A stretch of 64,000 nucleotides of DNA from Cryptomeria japonica (taxonomy: Eukaryota; Streptophyta; Pinopsida; Cupressales; Cupressaceae): assembly GCF_030272615.1 (NCBI RefSeq), contig NC_081414.1:333173427-333237426 (forward strand), written 5' to 3'. Both the position numbers and the translations under genes were made by a program. A model generated the notes under the pieces. That model searched no databases. It was not told where the DNA came from and was given only the letters and a program-made list of their open reading frames with translations. Shown here in pieces: positions 10,601 to 22,126 of this stretch (position 1 is the first letter of the stretch; each line of letters starts with the position of its first letter).

Positions 10601-12125
10601 TGTTGGCATTTAAATAAGTTTGTTGGTATAAGGATATTGAGAAGGTTGTTGGAGATTATTGATATAGCTGATAAAGGATAATTACTGTCTTAATAATATT
10701 ATTTTGTCATTGATGTCAAGAAATTGATTTTCTGATTCTAGTATGATGTTGCCATATCTTAAGAAGTATGTTTTGATGAGTATAAAGATGTCGGTAAGTG
10801 ACACAGAATGAATGTGAAAATGAAGGGGAATAATAAGTTATTCAAATGGGCAACTATTACCGAGTTAGACAGTGATGAGATTTTGTTGTTTTGATTGTTT
10901 TGATATCCTATATATGTGTATTCAAAGACTAAACAAGAAGAAGAAAAGATTTCATGCAATAAAATGAATATAGGTTTAATACTGCTCTATGTTATCAAGC
11001 AAGGAGCTAGTCGGTAAACACTAAGGTTATCAGTATCGATTAACGAAGACAGAATGTCTACCGAGTGAAGTTAAGTATTAACCAAGTATAAACCAAGTAG
11101 TAATAGAATGCATTGGATGAATAAAAGCATTATTAAATGAAGGATACCAATGAGCTGGAGATGTATAGATGATTGGTATGTCATGCAATAAGTTTGGTGA
11201 GGATCTACGACAATGAAAATACAAGAGTTAGATCAACAACACCGATTGAACGGTCATAACCTAGCACAAGTACCAATGAAGGAATACAAGTTCCAAGCCG
11301 AGGTAAAATGTTTTTCAGATTGAAGGATTAAATGAACCTAGTCAAGTATGATGATCTGATGGCTAAGATTGATCATGGGAAATGTGATCAAGGAGATTAA
11401 GTGGTTAGGAATTGTTTATAAATAAGGAATTGTTGATGAACAATGAATGCGGGCAAATAGAAGAACAGTGATGTTGCTATAGTGATCACCGAGCACAAAA
11501 GATTAAAGATCTGATTGATGAATAGATTGAGAAGCCCAACAAGGAGAAAGATAAGGCATATGGCAATATTATCTTTAGTACATTGAGCATATAGAATCTG
11601 CTTTAGCATTTCAGATGTCAAGTTGCAGATATATTTTATTACTGTTATTTATTCTGTAGGTAACAAAAAATCTCTTAACCCAGTGGTCCTAACAGTCTTA
11701 TTTGTAAATCCTCTAGCAAGGTAACATTCTGAATGAGTGTTTGAAATCCTTTGACAAGGTCACTTCTAACAAAGTGCAAGATTCTAACAGATCTGAGGGA
11801 AATCCCTTAACCGGGTCACATCTAGCAATGTGTTTATGTGATCTGTAACAGGATTGGCTTTTAACCGAGCATACTCTAGAAGGGTATATTTCTTAGTGGG
11901 TCCATAATCCCATAGTAATTTTTCCCTATTTGGGTTTCCATGTTAAATCTAGTGTCAAATGTGTTGTGATGTTTTAAGTTTGTCAGTTTATGAGTTTCAA
12001 TGATTTATAGTCTAGGTTGTATATTGAAGTAAAGGCTACTGAGGTTGAATCTGATGAATGTATTGAATTGTGAGTTTAATTGTGAGTTTATATGATTCAC
12101 CCCCCCCCCCCTCATCTTACTAACA
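10601..12125 (+). repeat. 5' LTR of element B
   Basis: 1,525-bp LTR, TGTTGGCATT to CTTACTAACA. It includes the GTTTTTCCC-like block near 11921-11942 and a C-run at 12103-12112. The second copy at 16879-18387 differs by scattered substitutions and short indels, roughly one in twenty positions where I compared them. Confidence 0.92.
11417..11424 (+). promoter_or_regulatory. TATA box in the B 5' LTR
   Basis: TATAAATA followed by AGG, about 815 bp into the LTR. The same sequence is kept at 17694-17701 in the second LTR of B and on the minus strand at 56189-56196 in element E, which supports a real promoter element. Confidence 0.55.
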
Positions 12126-12127
12126 AT

Positions 12128-12139
12128 TGGTATCAGAGC
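12128..12139 (+). other. Primer-binding site of element B (initiator-Met tRNA)
   Basis: TGGTATCAGAGC two bases after the 5' LTR, an exact match to the usual plant copia primer site. Confidence 0.92.
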
Positions 12140-12188
12140 TTTGGACTCTGGAAGAAATGTTTAAAGGAACTTGAGGCAAGATCCGAAG

Positions 12189-13154
12189 ATGTATAAGAGG
12201 GATGCCCCAAAGGTGAACAAGTCAAGTTTCTCCACATGGCAAAAATGGATGAAGCTGTACTTATCAAGAATTGGAGAATATGCAACATATTATCTAGAGA
12301 ATGATTACAATGCACCTAGCACCTACCTGATGATAATGGAAGAGATAAAGGCAAAGCAAGAACATATTCAAGCAATTATTGAAATAACATCAGCATTGAC
12401 CGACTCAGAGTTTAATGATCTGGAGGGTTGTAATGATGCCAAAGCTATGTGGAATAAGCTCATATCTGTGTATGGTGGTGATGAACATGTTCAGAGAGCA
12501 AAAGTAGACAGTCTAAGAGGTCAACTTGAATCCATGAGAATGAATGAAGGTGAGAACATTATCCATTACAATACAAGGTTAAAGGAAACTGTCAATCAAA
12601 TCAAAGGAGCGGGAGGAACTATTGAAGAAAAGGATGTAACAAGTAAGTTTCTTAGAACACTTCTACCTGCTTATGCCATTCGAGTCTCTACAATTAATGA
12701 ATTAAGGTTTGTACCAAACATGCCAGTCTCCTTGGATGATACTGTCGGTAAGCTACATGCATTTGAGTTAAGTAATTTTGATAATAGTGGGTCTTCGGTA
12801 AATAAAGTTGAATCTGCATTCAATTCTTTTCATCTTGATGAATCTGATGATTACAATGATAGAATGTATAAGTATATTGAAGCAAATCACAGTGGAGCAA
12901 GTGAAAGATTTTGCAAAAACATGGAAGAAGTACACAAACTATATGAGGAAATCAGAAAGCAAGAAGAGTTTGAAGCATTATTAGCCAGAAGGTTACCGAG
13001 AGGTAAAGGTAAGTATAAAGGAAAGCTACCTTTGAAATGTTTTAACTGTGATAAAATAGGACATATGGCTTCTAACTGTCTTGACAAAGGATCTAGTGAA
13101 AAAAGAGAATACCGAGATGACAAACAGAAAGACAATCATTACAGAGGGCACTGA
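12189..13154 (+). pseudogene. gag: Element B gag
   Basis: Gag of the element, nearly intact at about 320 codons. I take the ATG at 12189 (MYKRDAPKVNKSSFS) as start because E begins at the same place (63245); an upstream TTG in the same frame is not a credible start. The helical capsid-like region includes the conserved blocks AKAMWNKLISVYGGDE and GKLHAFELSNFD. The CCHC knuckle CFNCDKIGHMASNC lies near 13038-13079, followed by a basic tail. A TGA at 13152 ends the frame where E continues, so it separates gag from protease by mutation. It would form the RNA-packaging particle. Confidence 0.88.
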
Positions 13155-14880
13155 GACTTCAAAAGGAGAGATAGAAAGACATGCCTAGTAGCTGATGAGG
13201 AATCCAACGATGATAAATCTGACGAAACTGAGATGGAGGAAGTTGTTTATGTGGCTATCAAAGATGGATCAGACAAAGAAAGGTATGAAGAAAAAGCCTT
13301 AATATCTCACATAAATAATAATGATTCTTGGATCATAGATAGTGGATGGTCACATCACATGACAGGTGATAAACACAAGTTTGTTAAATTAGAAGACCAT
13401 GATGGAGGTAATGTAAGATTCGGTAATGATGCACCATGTCCGGTGAAAGGTAAAGGATCTATCACACTTCTTGGGAATGATAAATGTGATGATGTATATT
13501 GGATTGAAGGTTTGAAATATAATTTGTTGAGTGTAGCACAACTAAACAATACAAGATACCAAATAGAATTTCAGAAAGGAATTGTCAAAGTTCATGACAA
13601 ATATGGAAAGTTAGCTGCTATCGAGACTCAAACAAGAGGTAATACATTTCATCTTGACTCAACTCAAAATAATTGTCTATATGCAAAAATAGAAGATACC
13701 TGGTTATGGCATAAAAGGTTTTGTCATGTAAATTTTGATTATCTGATCAAAATAAGTAAGAAGCACTGAGTAAGAGGACTATCGAGCTTGGAAAAACTTG
13801 AGAATGCAATGTGTTGAGGATGCCAGGTGGGCAAGATGACGAGATCAAGCTTTACAAGTAAGTCCTACACTTCTAAAGGAATTCTAGACCTTGTACACAC
13901 TGATCTTTGTGGTCTTATGAAAATTCAAAGTTATTATGGTGATAAATACTTCATATTATTTGTGGATGATTACTCAAGGATGATGTCAGTTATGTTTTTA
14001 AAAGAAAAATTAGAAGCCTTTCAAATGTTCAAATGGTATAAGGCAAGAGTTGAAAATGAAACAGGAAGACAGTTGAAATGTCTGAGATCTGATAGAGGAG
14101 GAGAGTTCATTTTTGATGAATTTAACCTATTTTCCAATGATCATGGTATAAAAAGACAAGTGTCTGCATCGAGAACACCACAGCAAAATGGAATAGCTGA
14201 AAGAAGAAATAGATCTATTGTAGGTTGTGCCAGAACCTTGATGATAGAAAAGAGGGTACCTTAAACATTTTGGAGAGAAGCAATAAGAATTGTAGTCTAC
14301 ACCTTGAACCGTGTACAACTGAAAAAAGGAACTTTCAAGACACTGTATGAAATCTGGTATGACAAGAAACCTAATGTGAGTTATTTTAAAATATTTGGGA
14401 GTAGATGTTATGTTCACAAAGATGACAGAAATGGAAAGTTTGATCAGAAAAGGGAAGAAGGAACATTTCTTGGTTATTCTTCTAGAAGTAAAGCATTTAA
14501 ATGTTTGATCAAATCATCTAACAAAATAGTGGAAAGTGCAAATGTGAAAATTGATGCATTTGTAGAAACAAATGATGAAGGAAATTTCAAAGAACTAGAA
14601 GATTATGAAGAGTTTGTATATGTTCAACCGAGAATTCATACCGATAAAGTTGATGAAGAAAATACCCAGTTACTGAGTGATGAAGAAGATCATTCAGACC
14701 CTATCGAGCCTATATTAGCCAAATATGTCAGAAGGAATCATGCATCAAGTCAAATTATAGGAGATAAGGATGATCCAGTGATGACAAGGAACAAACTGAG
14801 ACAGAACACATGTCTGATATCTGAATTTGAACCGAGGATAGTAAAAGAGGCATTTAGCAATGAAGATTGGGTAAATGCTA
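13155..14880 (+). pseudogene. pol: Element B protease and integrase
   Basis: In frame with gag. The protease D-S-G is at 13338-13346, but the following Cys is Trp (DSGWSHHMTGD). The pre-integrase His motif (HKRFCH) is present. Integrase catalytic Asp residues lie at 13902 (HTDLCG) and 14091 (RSDRGGEF), and Glu in GIAERRNRS near 14196. Stops fall at 13767 (TGA) and 14262 (TAA). The integrase C-terminal part runs through the FGSRCYVHKDD block, then a variable acidic linker. All three integrase acidic residues are kept, so the stops rather than the active site disable it. Confidence 0.87.
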
Positions 14881-15954
14881 TGGCAGAAGAGATTGAACAA
14901 ATCAAAAAAATGAAACATGGACACTGGTCCCAAGACCAAAAGAGAAAATGTAATCGGTACAAAGTGGATTTTCATAAACAAGCTAAATGAAAAAGGTGAG
15001 GTCATTCGGAATAAAGCAAGGCTAGTCTGCAAAGGTTATGCTCAAGAAGAAGGAATAGACTATGGTGAGACTTTTGCACCTGTGGCAAGACTTGAAGGTG
15101 TAAGAACATTGTTGGCATATGCTGCTTACAAAAATTTCAAGGTATATCAAATGGATGTTAAATCTGCATTTTTGAATGGTATACTAGAAGAAGAAGTTTA
15201 TATTGAACAACCTGAAGGATTTGTTGAAGAGAAGAATAAAGATCAGGTATGTAAGTTGAACAAAGCTTTATATGGCCTAAAGAAAGCACCTAGAGCATGG
15301 TATGAAAGGTTGTACTCTTATCTAATCAAAATTGGTTTTATGAGGGCAAATGAAAACAACAACATATATTTGAAGAATGATGAAGAAAACGGAATACTGA
15401 TTTCACCCATATTTGTTGAAGATATTATTTTTTGTGGAAATGATTCTTTATGCAAGAACTCTGGAAATGAAATGTGCAAATAATTTGAGATGTCATTAAT
15501 CGGTTAAATCAAGTATTTTATAGGTATACAGATACTGCAAATGAAAGATGGGATTTTAATTACTCAATCCAAGTATATAAAGGAAATCTTGAAGAAATTT
15601 GGAATGGAGGATTCTAAAACTGTATGTACTCCTATGACTACCAATTGTAAACTATCAAAGAATGATGAATCTACATCTGTTGATGAGACACTTTACCGAT
15701 CTATGATTGGAAAGTTGCAATATGTAGTTCACAACAGGCCTCATATAGCACATGCAGTAGGTATAGTTGCAAGATTTTTTGCAGATCCCAAAGAAACCCA
15801 TATGACAGCAATCAAGAGAATTTTCAGATTCCTGGGAGGCACTAAAGATTATGGTTTAGTATATAAAAAGAGGAATGATTTTGATTTAAAAGTCTATACT
15901 GATGTTGATTGGGCAAGAAACATTGACGACAAAAAAAGCACAAGTGGTGGAGAT
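14881..15954 (+). pseudogene. pol: Element B reverse transcriptase and truncated RNase H
   Basis: RT is shifted by one frame relative to integrase by an indel near 14905-14920. Motifs are [30 protein letters not shown] and [14 protein letters not shown]. The active site reads FVED instead of FVDD: codon GAA at 15418-15420 replaces the first catalytic Asp with Glu. Stops are at 15481 (TAA) and near 15505. RNase H starts with TDVDWARN and ends at KKSTSGG near 15950, where the sequence changes to the ORF2 copy. The RNase H C-terminus, 3' untranslated region and polypurine tract of B are gone. Confidence 0.88.
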
Positions 15955-16878
15955 TGTTGCTAGAAGGAAAAGCCCCAGAAGTGGTAAAAGATACCCACTC
16001 CCTTGCTCAATCTACTCTAAAGTTGCACCAAGTGGTAGAACCCAGCAGGAAAGCTGAGAAAGAACCAAAAATCAATCAACTGGATGAGGCGTATGACAGT
16101 GAAGGAGTGTCGGTCACTGATCAAATGGAACCCATTGATGTCGATGCCTTGAATGGTGAAGATGTTACTCCAAGTACACAAACTGAAGCAGCATGATGGG
16201 AAAAATAGGCAGAGGAAGAGAAGAAGCAACAAGAAGAAGGAAAGAAAGAAGAGGCAAATGAAGAGGAAAAGAGAAAACAAGAAGAAAAGAGGAAATAGGA
16301 AGAGGACAGGAGAAAAGAAGAGGAGAATAAAGATAAGAGAAGGAAGCAGAAAGGAAACGGAAGGAAGAAGAAAAGAGACAAGAGGAAGAGAAGAAGAAGA
16401 AGAAGAAAGTAGAGAAGGAAGAAGAAAAGAAATAGGTAGAAGAGAAGAGAAAGGAAGAGGAGAAGAGGAAGAAAGAAGAGGAGAAGAGAAAAGAAGAGAA
16501 GAAAAAGGAAGAAGAGAAAAGAAAAATAGAGGAAGAGGAGAAAAAGAAGGTAGAAGAAGACAAGCTAAGAGCGAAAGAGAAGGAGGAAGCGGCACAAAGC
16601 ACTCAAGTGGAGACTCCAAAGGAAACTGGTAGTCAAGCCAAACTGGCTGACATTACCAGTCCCATTGACCTCCAATTTGCTAACAAATCAGAGCTGCTAC
16701 AAAGCATTAAGCTTGCTCAAGAATGCCTAGAGGTGATAAGGAGGAAGGAGCAAGACGTGACCCAAGCTGCGGTGGGCACTCTTACTAGTTTGATACCCGG
16801 TACCAACCTCCCTAGTACCGATTCCTCTCTGGCCTAACTGAAACTCTTATGCACGGTTGTGGAGGACCAGGTACAATG
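15955..16878 (+). pseudogene. Second copy of the F ORF2 segment (Lys/Glu-rich helix region)
   Basis: This aligns along its whole length with 9699-10600, beginning TGTTGCTAGAAGG in both. The two differ at roughly one base in ten over the first 200 bp. The Lys/Glu tract (16200-16590) is about 21 bp longer than in the first copy. The frame is broken in several places. The segment ends with CAATG immediately before the LTR at 16879, matching CAAAG before the LTR at 10601. It is therefore a copy of the target flank, not an independent gene. Confidence 0.88.
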
Positions 16879-18387
16879 TGTTGGCATTTCAATAAGTTTG
16901 TTGGTATAAGGATATTGAGAAGGTTGTTGGAGATTATTGATATAGATGATAAAGGATAATTACTGTCTTAATAATATTATTTTGTCATTGATGTTGAGAA
17001 ATTGATTTCTTGATTCAGTATGATGTTGCCATATCTTAAGAAGTATGTTTTGATGAGTATAAAGATGTCGGTAAGTGACATAGAATGAATGTGAAAATGA
17101 AGGGGAATAATAAGTTATTCAAATGGGAAACTATTACCGAGTTAGATAGTGATGAGATTTTGTTGTTTTGATTGTTTTGATATCCTATATATGTGTACTC
17201 AAAGGCTGAACAAGAAGGAGAAATGATTTCATGCAATAAAATGAATATAGGTTTAATATTGTTCTATGTTACCGAGCAAGGAGCTAGTTGGTAAACACTA
17301 AGGTTATCGATATCAATTAAAGAAGGCAGAATGTCTACCGAGTGAAGTTTAGTATTAACCAAGTATCAACTGAGTAGTAACAGAACACATTGGATGAATA
17401 AAAGCATTATTAAATGAAGGATGCCAATGAGCTGGAGATGTATAGATGATTGGTATGTCATGCAAGAAGTTTGTTGAGGATCTACGACAATGAAAATACA
17501 AGAGTCAAATCTACAACACAGATTGAATGGTCATAACCTAGCACAAGTACAAAGGAAGGAATACAAGTTCCAAGGCAAGGTAAAACATTTTTCAAATCGA
17601 AGGATTCAATGAACCTAGTCAAGTATGATGATTTGATGGCTAAGATTGAACATGGGAAATGTGATCAAGGAGATTAAGTGGTTAGGAATTATTTATAAAT
17701 AAGGAATTGTTGATGAACAATGAATGCGAGCAAATAGAAGAACAGTGATGTTGTTGTAGTGATCACTGAGCACAGAAGATTGAAGATCTAATTGATGAAC
17801 AGATTGAGAAGCCCAACAAGGAGAAAGATAAGGCATATGGCAATATTATCTTTAGTACATTGAGCATATAGAATCTGCTTTAGCATTTCAGATGTCAAGT
17901 TGCAGATATATTTTTTTACTGTTATTTATTCTATAAGTAACAGAAAATCTCTTAACCCAGTGGTCCTAACAGTCTTATTTGTAAATCCTCTAGCAAGGTA
18001 ACATTCTGAATGAGTGTTTGAAATCCTTTGACAAGGTCACTTCTAACAAAGTGCAAGATTCTAATAGAACTGAGGGAAATCCCTTAACCGGGTCACATCT
18101 AGCAATGTGTTTATGTAATCTGTAACAAGATTGGCTTTTAATCGTGCATACTCTAGAAAGGTATATTTCTTAGTGGGTCAGAAATCCCACAATGGTTTTT
18201 CCCTATTTGGGTTTCCCCATTAAATCTGGTGTCAAATATGTTGTGATGTTTTAAGTTTGTCAGTTTATGAGTTTGAATGATTTACAGTCTAGGTTGCATA
18301 TTGAAGTAAAGGCTATTGAGGTTGAATCTGATGAATGTATTGAATTGTGAGTTTATATGATTCACCCCCCCTCTCATCTTGCTTACA
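16879..18387 (+). repeat. Second (3') LTR of element B
   Basis: 1,509-bp LTR, TGTTGGCATTTC to TTGCTTACA, followed by the target duplication CAAAG. It has a TATA box at 17694-17701 and a C-run near 18364-18370. It lacks an adjacent polypurine tract because the sequence before it is ORF2 DNA. Confidence 0.92.
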
Positions 18388-18983
18388 CAAAGCTTGGAAG
18401 AGGTTGCTGAAGTGAATGCCAAAAAGGAGCACCAAAAGGTTTTGAACACCACCTTGGTGTAAAATTTACATGAGCTCCAGTCCGATCTGTAGAAGGCATA
18501 GAAGGACATCAGAGATGTAATGGATGAGGGGAAATTACTACTCAGTAAGATATGTCAATCCCATCTATTCTGTAATGATGTGCTTGCTTAGAAAGACAAA
18601 CTACAAACTAATTTGCAGACATTCATAAGCACCTTTAAGATGCCTTATGATTCCTTCATCGCTTATGGGCAAACCGTTCACCGGTTTCAACTTTAAGCTG
18701 CAAGAATTGATCTGGAGATCAGCAACCAGACCAGAGATTTGCAGGAACTACAACTGGTTCTACTACCAAGATTGTAAATACTTCAGAAATGCTATCTCAA
18801 TCTGGATGCCTTGATGGTTACTCAAGAGATGAGTACCTTGGACACCATGGGGAACAGGTATCCCAGATGCAAACGGAGAGTGAGCTTGCTACCTCATTAC
18901 TTGAGTCATGGTCCTTATCCATGAAGCAATTTATGTAGGACTTTAAATCCGTTTTTGACACATTTCACCCTTTATTATTATAA
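18388..18983 (+). pseudogene. Element F ORF2, 3' part
   Basis: With one CAAAG removed, the frame continues from 10600 (VEDQVQ-SLEEVAEVNAKKEHQK). It encodes a mostly helical, Gln/Leu-rich coiled-coil-like C-terminus with TAA/TAG stops that look like former Gln codons (for example near 18461, 18489, 18498 and 18589). A frameshift near 18850 leads into a last segment with ATSLLESWSLSMKQF, ending at TAA 18981-18983. Together with 7971-10600 this gives about 1,070 codons. Function unknown; the coil suggests oligomerisation. Confidence 0.7.
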
Positions 18984-19257
18984 ACATTTATTTAGTTAAT
19001 AGAAATAAGGGTTATTCAGCTATATTTTGTCATTGTTGGCAAAGGGGGAGAAGTATTCTGGTATTTAAAATGTTGATGCATGATATGTATACTCTCTTGT
19101 TTATCTCTATAAGGAAGTAGTATACATTATATTTTCTACAAAAGGATAGTGTATATGCTTAGGGGGAGTATTTTTTATTATGGCATTTTTTTTGTAAAAC
19201 ACTTAGATGTCAATTTTTTTTTTCCTAAGTGTTGCCATCAATGCCAAAGGGGGAGAT
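18984..19257 (+). other. Element F 3' untranslated region and polypurine tracts
   Basis: Non-coding. Purine tracts CAAAGGGGGAGAAG (near 19039-19052), AGGGGGAG (near 19160-19167) and AAAGGGGGAGAT (19246-19257); the last abuts the LTR. An inverted pair ACACTTAG / CTAAGTGT near 19199-19231 could form an 8-bp stem over a T-rich loop just before the primer tract. Element A has a related but weaker version. Confidence 0.65.
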
Positions 19258-20445
19258 TGTTGGCATTTTTTTTTATTATGTTGTGATTGTCATTGATGGA
19301 CACACACTTTCAATGAGATCACTTTTTGTATGTATGAGCTATGCTCAACCGGTATTTTGTCCAAACTAGTATTATGTTGTAGTCTTTAGACTATCGGTGT
19401 TTTGCAGAGTGTTTACCGATCTCAAGCAGCATGAAGACCTCAAGCAGTTTGAGGATCTCAAGTAGAATAGAGAAAAGGAACTAAAAGTGGTAGTTATCAT
19501 TTTCCCAATCTTCATTTTTGTCAAACCAGTAATCTATTTAATAGATAAACCGATATTACTCTAAGTTACCAACTAGTAATCGATAAAGTTGTATAAACCG
19601 GTAATACTCTGTGATGAGTTACCAACTAGTATTTTTGTGATGAGTTACCATCCACCGACACTTTGATGGTGATTTTGTGTCGTGTTACCAAATGTGTCTA
19701 GATACACTAAACCTAGGAACTTGCAATGTAATCTTATTGGACCGACATGAAATCAGATTCCTTTTTAAGGACATCATGTCTAGGGTTTTAGGGAGTGAAG
19801 CTGTTAGGGTTTTTGGTGGTTGATGAGATCTTGTATGTACGATCTTAATAGCGAAGATCAAGTCTGTGTGCTATAATAGAGTGTGGATTTATTGGAGACT
19901 GAAGTAATGCTGAAGTGCATTAGCAATGAGCTATCATGGATCTAATCAAGCAGACTGTGCCATTTGCTAGATCATTCACTTGTTGATTACTCACATCTTT
20001 GACAAGTTAGAAACCCTTAACCGTGTAGGCCCAAAAAAGCCTTTGTAAATCCTCTAACAAGGTGATTCACATCTGTGGATCTAAAATCCTCTCACAAGGT
20101 AGTCTTTAATTAGACTTATCTCCTAACAGAGATTGAGATTCCTAACAGGATCTATTCTAGTAAAGAATATTGTATGACCTTAACCCGTCTGGTTATTATT
20201 TTGCAGATAGTTACTTGTGAGTTTCATCTCACCGTGGTTTTTCTCATTTCAGTTTCCATGTCAAAATATCTTGTGTTATGGTGATTATTCTTCTGTGGGT
20301 GAATGCCTTACTTGTTGTTTGGTTTGCATTTGTGTTAACCAGTTTGTTAGTTAAACTGTTATACCGGTTCACTACTAGACTGTTAAACTGTTTGAGTTCA
20401 GTATTTTTTGGTATACTAATTCACCCCCCCTCTTAGTATTCATCA
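19258..20445 (+). repeat. 3' LTR of element F
   Basis: 1,188-bp LTR, TGTTGGCATT to GTATTCATCA, followed by GGATC. It contains two copies of GTGATGAGTTACCA 27 bp apart near 19612-19652; the 5' LTR has only one, which accounts for the length difference. Confidence 0.92.
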
Positions 20446-22126
20446 GGATCCTCCTACTCCCCCTGCTCTAGGTGGCCTAAAACCCATCAATCCACCTATC
20501 TGCTGGCTCTATGTTGGTCGATGGCTATGTGTCTTGTGAGATTGCACACTCTTAGTGTAGGAGGCTGCTCGCTACTCCACAGGTACCACTCCTTGGTATA
20601 GTTCGCTATAGTAGGCCACCTCCCAACCCACCCTCTTTTCTCTCTCTCTCTACTACATCATATCAGAATACTGCTGCCCAAACCCTATAGGACAAATATC
20701 TAACATGCCATATCCCTCTCCTCTCGCAGCCATGCGACATCTGCCTCTACCTTATGTACTTGGCCCCGTAGCTCCTCTAGCTCATCATCCTATTGGAAAA
20801 GAACATCTTGTAACCCCTCAATAGTAGTCCCTGACCATGCCTCCTCTAATATCTTCTCAGAATCCTCCCTCTCCCCTCTCAGAGTATCTACCTCCATCCT
20901 TGTTGTATGGAGGCTCTTTGTCAAGTCTTATATCTCCCGCCACAACCGCTCCACCTCTGCCTCCCAGCTCTCTCTATTTGTAGCTCATCCTTGAGTGAGT
21001 GAAGTCTTGCTCAAGTGGCATCTCTCTATTGTTGGAATCTATCAAAATCAGCCTATGACACTCCCCCTAGCCTCTAACCCTGCACCTTGTACCTATGCCT
21101 CTAGAATGTCCATCGGTACGGCCTCCTCTCCCCCACCATCCCTTATCTCTGTTGCCTCCCCTATTGGTAGTGCTCCTCTCTGTCCTTGTCCTTCCTCAAG
21201 ATATCTCCTCCATACCACCCTAACCCTCCTTTGTTGTCTACCAACACCCCTCCCTGCTACAACCACAACCCTCTCACCAGGTCCATCATCCTCTCTGCCA
21301 ACTACCTCATCTATTGTCGATTGTAGCTCATCATCCTCTAGAATGCCAGGAATGGTAAGGTACACTAGAAATTGTCCCTCCCACCAACTCCTATATCCTT
21401 CTATGGTTCCTGGATCCTCTCCTTCCCTAAGCCGCTCATCCCAAACCAAATATGGTGCCATTTAGAAAGTGATCCTGCCCTCCAACGGACTCACTGTCTG
21501 GCCCCAAAACCTCTCCTCCTATGTCATCTAAGGATACAATGAAATGTCTCCCACTATGTCCTAGACTAGGCTGAACTATCTCTATACTCTATAAGGAGCG
21601 TAATACTTCATAATATATAGACCTACCAAACAACCACATCTCCACTCCAACCCAGTGCAACTGCCATTTTGCCCTCCATACCTCACTATCCAAAAATAGC
21701 CACCATGTGAACTGCAAAAGCTCATAAAAAATGCGGTGCCAAAACCATATCGATCATATCAGAGTATAATGTACCAAGCCCCTATACCTGTCTATATATG
21801 GCCATCGAGCATGCCTATCTTGTACACCTAGTGGTCGGGAAACTGTTATATGCTCCCAAGCCCAGATATGAAGAAGTGTAACTCTTGTAGATAAGCTAGC
21901 ATACTCCCTGTACACAATGAGATGCATATCATGGTACAATTGAGCCAACATTGCGGCTCCCCAGGAATACTCCATGCAATCATTAACCATGTATTAAACA
22001 CACCTGCTCCATCCAACTGAAAACCCATGTCCTCCAAGATTAGGTAGAATCTGTTTACTCAAAAGTCTGCAAATCACAAGTATTAGACAAGGTATCTGTT
22101 GGATACCCATTACCCTACCCAAATGT

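Larger units (their letters stand above)
10601..18387 (+). mobile_element. Copia element B, inserted in F, with rearranged 3' part
   Basis: Ty1/copia element of the same family as E. LTRs are at 10601-12125 and 16879-18387. The target duplication CAAAG flanks it (10596-10600 and 18388-18392). Internal order is gag, protease, integrase, RT and the start of RNase H. At 15951-15955 the copia sequence stops abruptly. The next 924 bp are a copy of F ORF2 (homologous to 9699-10600), ending in CAATG directly before the second LTR. So the 3' LTR is preceded by a copy of the sequence that precedes the 5' LTR, which cannot be an original insertion structure. Confidence 0.9.
5039..20445 (+). mobile_element. 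Element F: non-autonomous copia-type LTR element with an unknown ORF2
   Basis: Both LTRs are present (5039-6199 and 19258-20445), flanked by the 5-bp target duplication GGATC (5034-5038 and 20446-20450). The primer site is initiator-Met tRNA type and there is a polypurine tract at 19248-19257. Inside are a zinc-knuckle gag-like ORF1 (6238-7530), a 440-bp spacer, and a long ORF2 (7971-10600 continuing at 18393-18983). I see no protease, integrase, RT or RNase H belonging to F. Element B (10601-18387) is inserted in ORF2. F would have depended on another element's enzymes, like LARD or TR-GAG elements, but it carries an extra large protein. Confidence 0.88.

Noticed and set aside
15954-16632. 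Separate host gene with a Lys/Glu-rich protein.
   Set aside because: It is a copy of F ORF2 (9699-10600) and is broken in several frames.
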